Positions 24,239 through 31,806 of a stretch of 64,000 bases of DNA are shown here, piece by piece. Source of the stretch: Fimbriimonadaceae bacterium (GTDB lineage Bacteria; Armatimonadota; Fimbriimonadia; Fimbriimonadales; Fimbriimonadaceae); contig JAIBBE010000002.1 in the NCBI GenBank assembly GCA_019694835.1, positions 62,001 to 126,000 on the forward strand, read 5' to 3'. The translations under genes and the position numbers were made by a program. A model generated the notes under the pieces. That model did not search any database. It was given only the letters and a program-made list of their open reading frames with translations, and was not told the DNA's origin. Each line of letters begins with the position of its first letter. Position 1 is the stretch's first letter.

Positions 24239-25111
24239 TTAGAACTGGACGCCGGTCTTCGTATGCTCGCGGAAGAGGCTGATGATGTTCCGAGTGATCT
24301 CGCCAGGTGTGCCGCAGCCGATTGGGTGGGCGTCGAGGCTGACCATCGGGATGACTTCGGCGGCGGTTCCGGTAAGGAATGCCTCTTGAGCCGCAAACAC
24401 GTCGAACGGCGTCAACAGTTCCTCGGTAACCGTGTAACCCGCTTTCCGTGCAAGTTCAATCACGGTGTCTCGCGTGATGCCCTGCAGAATTCCGCTCGAC
24501 GCGTGAGGCGTTCGGATGACACCGTCCTGGATCAAGAAGATGTTGTCACCCGTGCACTCGGCGATGTAGCCCTGCTGGTTGAGCATGAGACCTTCGCCGG
24601 CTCCCATGCGGTTGGCCTGCATCTTTGCCAAGATGTTGCCCGCATAGCGCCCGATGCACTTCAGACGCGGATCGAGGCTGTCCGGCGGGAAGACGCGCCA
24701 GGAGGTCGTGACCACATGCAGTCCGGTCTCGTACTGCTCGGGCGAGTACAAAGCCAGTGTGTTGACCATCACCATCACGTTTGGCGTACGGTTGATGTTC
24801 TTGGGGTCGAGGCCGAGGCCGGTGCCTCGGGTCACATTCAGCCGGATATAGCCATCGGAAAGGTCGGCCTGTTTGCAAACATCGAGGATGATCTGTCGAA
24901 GTTCTGACTTCGGAATATGCATCTCGAACTGCATATAGGCCATGCCATGGTACAGCCGGTCGAGGTGTCCATCGAACTGGTAGATTTTCCGGTTGTAGAA
25001 CCGGATGCCCTCGAACAGTCCGTCGCCATAAAGGTGCGCGTGGTCGGCCGCGCTGACTGTGGCACTCTCAAGGGGCGACACAGTTCCGTTGTACCAAACG
25101 AGTTTCGGCAT
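24239..25111 (-). CDS. ilvE: branched-chain amino acid aminotransferase
   Basis: Class IV PLP enzyme transferring amino groups to the keto acids of Leu, Ile and Val. The catalytic Lys is K151 in RLKCIGRYAGN. Substrate and phosphate contacts lie in DGLFEGIRFYN (about 30-40), GEGLMLNQQGYIAECTGDN and ILQGITRDTVIELA (about 190-240), and the C-terminal GTAAEVIPM is present. At 290 residues it matches short bacterial IlvE; D-amino-acid transaminases share the fold, but the GYIAECTGDN segment favours IlvE. It starts at ATG 25111. Confidence 0.92.
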   Translation of the reverse strand: MPKLVWYNGTVSPLESATVSAADHAHLYGDGLFEGIRFYNRKIYQFDGHLDRLYHGMAYMQFEMHIPKSELRQIILDVCKQADLSDGYIRLNVTRGTGLGLDPKNINRTPNVMVMVNTLALYSPEQYETGLHVVTTSWRVFPPDSLDPRLKCIGRYAGNILAKMQANRMGAGEGLMLNQQGYIAECTGDNIFLIQDGVIRTPHASSGILQGITRDTVIELARKAGYTVTEELLTPFDVFAAQEAFLTGTAAEVIPMVSLDAHPIGCGTPGEITRNIISLFREHTKTGVQF

Positions 25112-25117
25112 GAAGTT

Positions 25118-25123
25118 ATTGTA
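25118..25123 (-). promoter_or_regulatory. -10-like box TACAAT, 6 nt before ilvE
   Basis: The spacer AACTTC contains no ribosome site, so ilvE is probably translated from a leaderless mRNA. Confidence 0.55.
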
Positions 25124-25180
25124 CCGGCCCGTTTCGAGTCCCTCCCGGTACAGTCGGCGGCGTCACGACATCACAGGAAG

Positions 25181-25225
25181 GAGCGCGGACTTCAGTCCGC
25201 CTCTGGATTGAGGACTTCAGTCCGA
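25181..25225 (+). repeat. 45-bp intergenic element, copy 1
   Basis: Begins GAGCGCGGACTTCAGTCC, then CCTCTGGATTGA, then a second GGACTTCAGTCC and GA. Each GGACT/AGTCC pair forms a small hairpin. Copies 2 and 3 lie at 25822 and 25954. Confidence 0.85.
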
Positions 25226-25235
25226 TAAGCTTAGG

Positions 25236-25241
25236 TAGGAT
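25236..25241 (+). promoter_or_regulatory. -10-like box TAGGAT, 6 nt before a GTG start
   Basis: The spacer is ACGCCC before GTG 25248. It lies just after repeat copy 1. Confidence 0.5.
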
Positions 25242-25247
25242 ACGCCC

Positions 25248-25682
25248 GTGCACAAGTCGAAACTGGGAAACTCGGCGACGTGGGTTTGTGGTGCTCTCCT
25301 CTATCTTGGTTGCAGCTTCGTCTATGCTGTTGACCAGGCGACAGTCCACTCTATTCTCTATTGGGAGTGGACTCTGACGGTGTCGCATTGGGTTCGGTGG
25401 CTCTCTTGGGTCGTTTGTCTCGGCCTTAATTTGCTTGCCCTTCGCAGATGCCAAGGTAAAGCCTTTGCGCTGCGCCGGCTCATTTTTCTTGCCCTTGGAC
25501 TTGGAGGAATTGCGTTTGCCCTCGCCGATTCGCTCGCGAAAGACGAGGGCTTTGTCTGGGGCGGCGGCGTTGCATTTCTATCACAGTTGATAGTTGGCGC
25601 GTCCTTTGCGGCATTCACGACGGGCGTCATGCTCGCGCTTGTCACACTCACGGATCGGTACCGCAAGCCAGCGTCCAGTTGA
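25248..25682 (+). CDS. four-TM membrane protein, unknown
   Basis: 144-residue integral membrane protein with four hydrophobic helices (about 10-30, 45-65, 77-95, 105-130) and a short basic C-terminus. No family was recognised. The start is GTG 25248 because a -10-like box lies 6 nt upstream and no Shine-Dalgarno is visible. It is flanked on both sides by 45-bp repeat elements, so it may belong to a small accessory segment. Confidence 0.65.
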   Translation: MHKSKLGNSATWVCGALLYLGCSFVYAVDQATVHSILYWEWTLTVSHWVRWLSWVVCLGLNLLALRRCQGKAFALRRLIFLALGLGGIAFALADSLAKDEGFVWGGGVAFLSQLIVGASFAAFTTGVMLALVTLTDRYRKPASS

Positions 25683-25821
25683 GTTCTGAATTGACATCCC
25701 AGGATCGCTGCGGGCGAGATGTTTGAATCTGTCACGAGCCGCCGCCGTTGAGTACGGCGAGGTGTTCGATGAGGTGGAAGTTCTTTCGAGCATGGTGGCC
25801 TACCTCGGTCCTCGGATTAAG

Positions 25822-25866
25822 GAGCGGAGACTTCAGTCCGCCTCTGGGTCGAGGACTTCAGTACGA
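25822..25866 (+). repeat. 45-bp intergenic element, copy 2
   Basis: Same length and layout as copy 1; differences include GGAGA for GCGGA near the start and GTACGA at the end. Confidence 0.85.
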
Positions 25867-25953
25867 GGCTCAAAGCAAAGCTGGATCGTCTCCGGCGCAC
25901 CTAGAGGGCTGTCTCTGATGGTCCATTGCATCGAGATTGAGTGCATTAGATCA

Positions 25954-25998
25954 TCGGACTGAAGTCCTCAACCCAGAGGCGGACTGAAGTCCACGCTC
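25954..25998 (-). repeat. 45-bp intergenic element, copy 3, inverted
   Basis: The reverse complement begins GAGCGTGGACTTCAGTCC and ends GGACTTCAGTCCGA, nearly identical to copy 1. With copy 2 it forms a large inverted repeat. Confidence 0.85.
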
Positions 25999-26001
25999 CG
26001 T

Positions 26002-26748
26002 TTAGTCTTTATAGCCCTTCGACCGGAAGAAGTCAAGCGACGCTTTGACGGAGTCGATCTCCGGACCTGGGCATGTGTCGAACTCGATCACCCCGTACTC
26101 GACCTTGGCCTTGTTCATTGCCGCGATGACGGGATCCCACTTGATCGAGCCTTGCCCGGCTGGCATCTGCTTGCCGTCCTGGTCGTCGAGCCCGTCCTTG
26201 AGGTGGACGAGGTCAACGCGCTCGCCGTACTTCTCCAGCATGGCCGGAAGGTCTTGCTTGCCCACGTGCGCCCACCAGAGGTCAAGCTGCATGTGGACAT
26301 GATCCGGGCACATCGAGTCGAAGAGGATCTCGTGGCCAGTCACGCCTTTGACATCCACAAACTCGAAGGCGTGGTTATGGTAGCAGAACATCTTCTTGGC
26401 CTTCGCCACCTTCTCACCGATCTTCTGCAGGCGAATGCCCATCCGGTCCCAGCCATCCGCATAGGCCGAATCCGGCACCCACGGCACGATGATGTAGTGG
26501 GTGCCCAGGATGTCGGCTTCGTCCAGCACCTTGTTCAGTTCCTTTTCGCAGGCGTCAAGCCCCACATGGGTGCCGCTCGCCTTGAGTCCCGCGTCCTTCA
26601 TCATTGCCGCGAATTCCTTCGGCGACTTGCCCGCGTAGCCCGCAACTTCAGCGTGCTTCAAGCCGATCTTCCCCAGCGCGCGAAGGGTGCCGACGGGGTC
26701 TTTGTCCATCAAGTTTCGGACGGTGTAGAGCTGAACGGAGAGCTTCAT
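26002..26748 (-). CDS. sugar phosphate isomerase/epimerase (xylose isomerase-like TIM barrel)
   Basis: 248-residue AP-endonuclease-2-like TIM barrel typical of sugar isomerases and epimerases. Metal ligands are visible in CYHNHAFEF (about residues 121-129), HMQLDLWWAHVGKQD, LVHLKDG and the late VIEFD. There is no signal peptide in this copy. It starts at ATG 26748. It follows the fucosidase gene in the same direction, which fits catabolism of released sugars, but the substrate is unknown. Confidence 0.85.
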   Translation of the reverse strand: MKLSVQLYTVRNLMDKDPVGTLRALGKIGLKHAEVAGYAGKSPKEFAAMMKDAGLKASGTHVGLDACEKELNKVLDEADILGTHYIIVPWVPDSAYADGWDRMGIRLQKIGEKVAKAKKMFCYHNHAFEFVDVKGVTGHEILFDSMCPDHVHMQLDLWWAHVGKQDLPAMLEKYGERVDLVHLKDGLDDQDGKQMPAGQGSIKWDPVIAAMNKAKVEYGVIEFDTCPGPEIDSVKASLDFFRSKGYKD

Positions 26749-26754
26749 GGTTTG

Positions 26755-26760
26755 AGTATG
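26755..26760 (-). promoter_or_regulatory. -10-like box CATACT, 6 nt before the isomerase start
   Basis: The spacer CAAACC has no ribosome site. The box lies in the 23-bp gap after the fucosidase gene. Confidence 0.5.
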
Positions 26761-26771
26761 CGCGATGCCGC

Positions 26772-28028
26772 TTAGCTTCGTCCGGCCCCAGAATAGAGGT
26801 CAAGCGGGCCCTGAAGTTCGACCTTCAGCACGGTCACCTGCTCGTCGGTTGCGAACGCGGGTACGTCGATCCAGATCGCGCCGGGGACCTCTAGCCAATC
26901 CAGCTCACCCGTCCGCTTGAATGTCAGTTCCTGCCCAGACCCTAGCGCCGTGACGCGCTCGATCTTGTTCCGCACCCCGCGCAGGCAGACTTGGTCGTGG
27001 GGTGTGTCAAAGAGGAACAGGTAAAGCGTCGAGCGGTCCTTCGAGAGCGTCGAAGGTCCGTAGTGATGCCCAGCGGGGAGTCCAGCTCGCGTGTCGTAGA
27101 TCGACTCGCTGTGCCCTGCCATCCAACGACCCAGGAACTCCAGAATCTCGACCTGCTCGGGTGGAATCGTGCCGTCTTCCATCGGGCCGATGTCCAGGAG
27201 CAGGTTGCCACCCATCCCAACGACCTCGCAGAACATGCGCAAGACTTGGCGCGGCGTCTTGTAGTTGCGGTCGGAGCCCTGGTAGCCCCAACTGTTATTC
27301 ATGGTCACGCAGAACTCCCACTCGCCCGCCGGCGCGGACAGCGGCTGGCCCTGCTCGGGTGTGGCGTAGTCGCCGTAGCCCTGCATCCGCGAGTTTATGA
27401 TTACGTTCGGCTGCATCGAGTGGATCTCGTCGCGCAGTTCCTTCATGCGCCAGGTCTCCGCATCGCGCTCCCAGTCGCCGTCGAACCAGAGCAGGTCGAT
27501 CGGTCCGAATTCGGTGCAGAGCTCGCGAATCTGTGTTCGGTGGAAGCCTAAGAACCGCTCCCAACGCTCTTTGTCGGTCGGCTCTTGGGTGAACGCGAAG
27601 GCGTTGGCGTTTGGGTCGTCGCTGTGGATCGAGGCGTAGTCGGGATGCGACCAGTCGAGGTGCGAATAGTAAAACCCCACGTGCAAACCCGCCTTGCGCA
27701 AAGCCTGGACGTAAGGCGTGATCAGGTCGCGGGCAGCCGGTGTCTTCTTGACGACGCTGAGATCATTCGCCTTCGTGTCCCAGAGGGCCACGCCATCGTG
27801 GTGCTTGGTAGTCATCGCGACATACCGCGCTCCGGCTCGCTTGAAGAGGTCGCACCAGGCGTCCGGATCCCAGTTCTTCGCCGTGAACCCGTCCAACTGT
27901 CTCATGTACTCTTCGTGGGTCACCTTGCCGTTGAAGAACGCCCACGATTCATCAATCCCGTCGACGGCATAAATGCCCCAATGAATAAAGATTCCAAGCT
28001 TGGCGTCGGGAAACCACCGCTGCATCAT
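26772..28028 (-). CDS. alpha-L-fucosidase, GH29
   Basis: Retaining glycosidase releasing L-fucose from glycans. The family start WFPDAKLGIFIHWGIY (about 5-20), TTKHHDGVALWDT (about 73-85) and the nucleophile region IDLLWFDGDW with D183 are intact. 418 residues is typical of a GH29 without carbohydrate-binding modules. No signal peptide is visible, so it should act in the cytoplasm on imported oligosaccharides unless a further upstream start exists. Start ATG 28028 (or 28025). Confidence 0.93.
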   Translation of the reverse strand: MMQRWFPDAKLGIFIHWGIYAVDGIDESWAFFNGKVTHEEYMRQLDGFTAKNWDPDAWCDLFKRAGARYVAMTTKHHDGVALWDTKANDLSVVKKTPAARDLITPYVQALRKAGLHVGFYYSHLDWSHPDYASIHSDDPNANAFAFTQEPTDKERWERFLGFHRTQIRELCTEFGPIDLLWFDGDWERDAETWRMKELRDEIHSMQPNVIINSRMQGYGDYATPEQGQPLSAPAGEWEFCVTMNNSWGYQGSDRNYKTPRQVLRMFCEVVGMGGNLLLDIGPMEDGTIPPEQVEILEFLGRWMAGHSESIYDTRAGLPAGHHYGPSTLSKDRSTLYLFLFDTPHDQVCLRGVRNKIERVTALGSGQELTFKRTGELDWLEVPGAIWIDVPAFATDEQVTVLKVELQGPLDLYSGAGRS

Positions 28029-28035
28029 CGGCGCG

Positions 28036-28041
28036 AGGGTA
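28036..28041 (-). promoter_or_regulatory. -10-like box TACCCT, 7 nt before the fucosidase start
   Basis: The spacer is CGCGCCG before ATG 28028. It is GC-rich, so support is weaker than for similar boxes. Confidence 0.35.
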
Positions 28042-28076
28042 CCCCGCCCCCCGGGACCCCGGCGTCGTCAACCCAA

Positions 28077-28112
28077 ACAGGGAGGAATCGCGAGTTCGTG
28101 AATCCTCCCTGT
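28077..28112 (-). terminator. hairpin after the VIT/vWA gene
   Basis: ACAGGGAGGA and TCCTCCCTGT form a perfect 10-bp stem with a 16-nt loop, starting 16 nt past the stop of the VIT/vWA gene on the minus strand. Only TTT follows, so termination would be weak. Confidence 0.5.
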
Positions 28113-28128
28113 CTGGATGACGCTATGG

Positions 28129-30489
28129 CTAGATCGGGAGTACCGAACGGACGAAGTCTTCCTGAGCGAGGTCGATCAGTTTCTTCTGACTGATCGTGCC
28201 AAACACGATCTTGAGACCTGCGTCGGTGACGTCGATCTTCAGGCCGAGCGCCTTGAGACGGTCGAGCGCTTTTTTCGACGTATCGGTCAGCTTAACCTGC
28301 ACCTCCACGGTCGCTAACTTGCTGTCTCGCAGCTTCGAGGAAACCTTGCTCTCGTAGAGCAACTTCCGCTTTTCGTCGGCAGTAAGGGGTCGATTTGCGC
28401 CCGTCTCCCCATCCTTCTTCTCGCCAGCCGCAACCCCGAGGTTCGTTGCCTTGCCAGCCGTAGCAGGCGGTGCGCCGCTGCCACCGCCAAAGCCGCCTCC
28501 ACCTCCGCCCAAGCCGCCAATCGATCCGCCACGGCCTCCACCGGGCGCTCCTGGGGCTCTACCTGCTGATCGGAATCGCAGGTTGCCGTCTTCCTGAAAG
28601 TTGACGCCATCCGTCATATCGACCGGCACCGCCACCGTCCGCTGCTTGCCGCCCACATTGACCACCTTCTTCTCAACCGCGACGAACGAGGTGTATTGGG
28701 TCATTAGACCGTAGTCCAACGCCACTGCGACAATCTTGTCTTCATTGACCTTTCGGCCTTCGGGCGTCAGCTTCGCAGCTTCCCGCCAGTTGCTTCGCAT
28801 GAGTTCATCGACCTTGGAGCGCGCCCAAAGCGTTGCAATCGCCGAGCCGGAAGTGGCTTGGTCCGACAGGATCAGGTCGATCTGTTTCGACCATTCCTCC
28901 TGACCCAAGGTCCCTCGAATCGTGAGGGTGCCCGAACCAGGGCGGGTATAGCGGCCCTTGATGACCACCGGCTTCTCGCTGAAGACATCGGGAATCGCCT
29001 TCGGCAGCATGTCGCTGACCGTCACGCCATCCACATCGACCGTGATGCCGGTGAGGATCGGGTTCTGGGTTCGGCGAATGAACCGCTCGACGGCTGGATC
29101 AGCCGCTTCGGCGAGGGTGACGATTTCGGAATCGCCCTTGCCCTCCGCGCTCATCGCGTCGATAAGGAACCGGTTGACGCCGTTGCCGATGCCGAACGTG
29201 AACATCCGGGCGAAGCCGATCTTCTTCTGAATCTCGTCGAGAATCTCGAAGTCGTTGCCGACGAAGCCGTCCGTATTGAAGACCACCAGCCTAAGTCGAC
29301 TTCGGTCCTCAGGAACTCCTAGCGCGGCCTGCACGGCCGTCAACAGCTGAGTTCCGCCATTCGCGTTCAAGCCCTTTACAAAAGCCTCGGCTTCCTGAAC
29401 CGCCGCGTCGGATGCCTGCCTGGGTTCAGGCCAAAGCGGGTTGACCGTGTTCGAGAAGCCCATCACATTGAACGTGTCATCGGGGTTCAGCCGTTTGAGG
29501 AGTTTGAGGGTCAGCTCGCGCGATTTCTCGATAGGGAAACCGTTCTGGCTGCCGCTCTGGTCGACGACGAAGATGACTTCCTTTGGCTTGACCGCTTCCG
29601 GCTTGACGACCTTCGGCGGCATGAGCACGAGGGTAAAGGTGCCGCCGCGCTTGGGGTCCCAATGGGTAAGGAGCGCGTCTTGGATCGTGTCCGTCGCTAC
29701 GCCGTAGCGCAGGATGAAGTCCTTGTTCGGGATCTCGTCTTTCTTGGCCAGGGTCACCGTACACGCGTTTGGGCCGATTCGCTGGCTGACCTCGTGCAAT
29801 ACGCTCGAGATCGTCTGGATCGGCGCGCCTGCGTTTACCCTCACGTTCAAGTCAATTGTCGCGCCGCTGCGGGTCCCTTTGGGCACGTAAGCCGGGGCAA
29901 TCTTGCCAGGATCGGGAGTCGTGGCAGGCATGAAGCGCGGCCCCACGACCATCGGATACGAAAACTCGAACTGTCCTTCCTCGTACTTGAGGAGTTGGAC
30001 GTAGCTCACCTCGACCCGAATTTGGGCACCGGGCATGACGTTTGCCACGGACTGGGTGAAGATGTTCGGTCGTTCTTGATCGAGGAGACTGGCGACTTGT
30101 CCGGCGTTCTTGGCTGCTTCGTAAATCTGGCGAGCTTCTTCACGTTTCTTGATTTCACCTTCGATGATGCGGCTCCCGACCTGCATGCGCATCCGATCGA
30201 CGCCCGCGTCGGCGGGAAGAGGGAAGGTGTAAACGGCCTCGATCGGCGACTTCGTCGGGTTGGTGAAGGTCTGGACGACGGTGACGCGCGCGCCGAAACC
30301 GGTGATCTCGGCGTCGACCTTCGTTCCTTTGAGGGGGCACAAGATGGTCGGGCGACCGGTCTTGTCCACGATGGTGAGTTGCCCAGGGGCCGCATCTTCT
30401 TGCGCAGCGCGGGGGCTTGGGGCCTGGGGGTGAGTCTTCCAGTCTGGGCCGCCCGCAAGGGTCAGCATGGCCACGGTTAATCCAATCAT
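28129..30489 (-). CDS. secreted VIT and von Willebrand A domain protein
   Basis: 786-residue exported protein resembling inter-alpha-trypsin inhibitor heavy chains. A signal peptide (about 1-18) precedes a VIT domain (about 38-160) and a vWA domain (about 310-480) with an intact MIDAS, VVDQSGSQNG. A Gly-rich linker (about 650-685) and a C-terminal domain follow. The ATG at 30489 is chosen because GGAGGAG lies 5 nt upstream; the longer frame to 30519 begins before it. Bacterial VIT-vWA proteins occur in envelope or surface complexes; a ligand is not known. Confidence 0.9.
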   Translation of the reverse strand: MIGLTVAMLTLAGGPDWKTHPQAPSPRAAQEDAAPGQLTIVDKTGRPTILCPLKGTKVDAEITGFGARVTVVQTFTNPTKSPIEAVYTFPLPADAGVDRMRMQVGSRIIEGEIKKREEARQIYEAAKNAGQVASLLDQERPNIFTQSVANVMPGAQIRVEVSYVQLLKYEEGQFEFSYPMVVGPRFMPATTPDPGKIAPAYVPKGTRSGATIDLNVRVNAGAPIQTISSVLHEVSQRIGPNACTVTLAKKDEIPNKDFILRYGVATDTIQDALLTHWDPKRGGTFTLVLMPPKVVKPEAVKPKEVIFVVDQSGSQNGFPIEKSRELTLKLLKRLNPDDTFNVMGFSNTVNPLWPEPRQASDAAVQEAEAFVKGLNANGGTQLLTAVQAALGVPEDRSRLRLVVFNTDGFVGNDFEILDEIQKKIGFARMFTFGIGNGVNRFLIDAMSAEGKGDSEIVTLAEAADPAVERFIRRTQNPILTGITVDVDGVTVSDMLPKAIPDVFSEKPVVIKGRYTRPGSGTLTIRGTLGQEEWSKQIDLILSDQATSGSAIATLWARSKVDELMRSNWREAAKLTPEGRKVNEDKIVAVALDYGLMTQYTSFVAVEKKVVNVGGKQRTVAVPVDMTDGVNFQEDGNLRFRSAGRAPGAPGGGRGGSIGGLGGGGGGFGGGSGAPPATAGKATNLGVAAGEKKDGETGANRPLTADEKRKLLYESKVSSKLRDSKLATVEVQVKLTDTSKKALDRLKALGLKIDVTDAGLKIVFGTISQKKLIDLAQEDFVRSVLPI

Positions 30490-30747
30490 GAATACTCCTC
30501 CGATGTGTTCGCGCTGCATATCAGATGCGTGTCACGGGGGGATGGTTACGGTTCAAGTCGGTTTTGAGCTAGGGTTCAACTCGCGGCGGATAGCTGTGCC
30601 AAGCCGGTCTCCATGCTGGCCCGCATCGTTTCGAGTTTTTGAACGAGTCTCGCACCAATACGGAAGGCTCCATGCCCTCATGGCGTTTACAATTGCATCG
30701 GAGTGGCAATTATTGAGCCATATCCGCTTTCTTGTAAAGGAGACCCA

Positions 30748-31470
30748 ATGAAATCAATTCTACGATATGCCATCTTGTCGGCTGCTCTGCCGTTGGCCGT
30801 CTCGGCCCATGCCTTCGACATTGGTGCAGAGTACTCGTTCAACCTGAACCAGAGCGTTCGATACGACACGAACATCGGTGGTTGGACCGGAAACCACGAG
30901 ACCAATACCGCTGTCATCCACGGAAACCGTTCGGCGGGTGCCGCTGGCGGAACGACGACCCTGCTCCCGTTCGCGACCTACGAGTACGACACGTATTGCA
31001 TCGAGATCGGTCAGAACATCGGCGGCGGCTACAATACGCACGCTGTCGTCGCTCCATTGCTCGGTTCGGTCACCAACAGCGGCGGCAACAGCGGCCCCGT
31101 GACATTCGACGCGACCCGCACGGCAAATCTGCAGCTTCTGTGGGGCTCGTTCAAGTCATCGGTCGTTGATGCCGACACATCGGCTGCCTTCCAGTTGGCC
31201 CAGTGGGAGATTTCGTTTGACGACGATGTGACACTCGATCAGAATGCAAATTCGCGCTTCTGGAGCAATGAGAGCACCGCATATCGGAATACGGCCGAGT
31301 CTTGGCTCACCGCGATTCGAACGGGTTCGGCGACAACCCAACAGGGCTTGCTGATTCTGAGCGACCCCGATCGTCAAGACCTCGTGACACCGGTCCCTGA
31401 GCCCGCTTCGATGCTGGCCCTAGCCGCTGGTGCTGCCATCTTCGGTGCCCGTCGCCGAAAGCGAGCGTAA
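30748..31470 (+). CDS. PEP-CTERM secreted protein
   Basis: 240-residue surface or secreted protein. Signal peptide about 1-22 (AVSAHA). The mature part is acidic and Asn/Thr-rich without a recognised domain, with a Cys-containing TYCIEIGQNIG segment similar to thioester-domain-like starts, a tentative comparison. It ends with VPEPAS, a hydrophobic helix and RRRKRA, a classic PEP-CTERM signal processed by exosortase. AAGGAGA lies 5 nt before ATG 30748. Confidence 0.87.
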   Translation: MKSILRYAILSAALPLAVSAHAFDIGAEYSFNLNQSVRYDTNIGGWTGNHETNTAVIHGNRSAGAAGGTTTLLPFATYEYDTYCIEIGQNIGGGYNTHAVVAPLLGSVTNSGGNSGPVTFDATRTANLQLLWGSFKSSVVDADTSAAFQLAQWEISFDDDVTLDQNANSRFWSNESTAYRNTAESWLTAIRTGSATTQQGLLILSDPDRQDLVTPVPEPASMLALAAGAAIFGARRRKRA

Positions 31471-31490
31471 GTTCCCCGTGGCGCGGGCGT

Positions 31491-31789
31491 CCCGCCCGCG
31501 CTGACGCCGACCCTTAGGCTCCATGTTTCGTTACGATGAGTGCCAGTGTGCGGTCGCGACTGGCACTCCATTAGTGAAAGGTGCCGAGGGAGACCTACCC
31601 AAACGATTTACCCCTTTCCGTCAGTTTGAGGCAACGCGGGCACGTGCCCGCCCGCGCTGACGCCGACCCTTAGGCTCCATGTTTCGTTACGATGAGTGCC
31701 AGTGTGCGATCGCAACTGGCATTGCGTCAGTGAAAGGTGCCGAGGGAGACCTACCCAAACCTTTCCGTCAGTTTGAGGCAGCGCGGGCA
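31491..31789. repeat. two tandem copies of a 156-bp unit, each with a hairpin
   Basis: Copies start at 31491 and 31647 with the word CCCGCCCGCG and stay about 90% identical to the end at about 31789. Each contains a hairpin: in copy 1 GAGTGCCAGT (31538-31547) pairs exactly with ACTGGCACTC (31559-31568); in copy 2 the stem is shorter with loop TGCGATCGCA. The 336-bp gap 31471-31806 holds no gene. Confidence 0.85.
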
Positions 31790-31806
31790 GGATGGCCGCG
31801 CCACGA

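Larger units (their letters stand above)
25683..26001. other. intergenic region holding two inverted 45-bp elements
   Basis: About 320 bp without a convincing gene. It contains copies 2 and 3 of the 45-bp element in opposite orientation with 87 bp between them. Nothing else was recognised. Confidence 0.7.
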
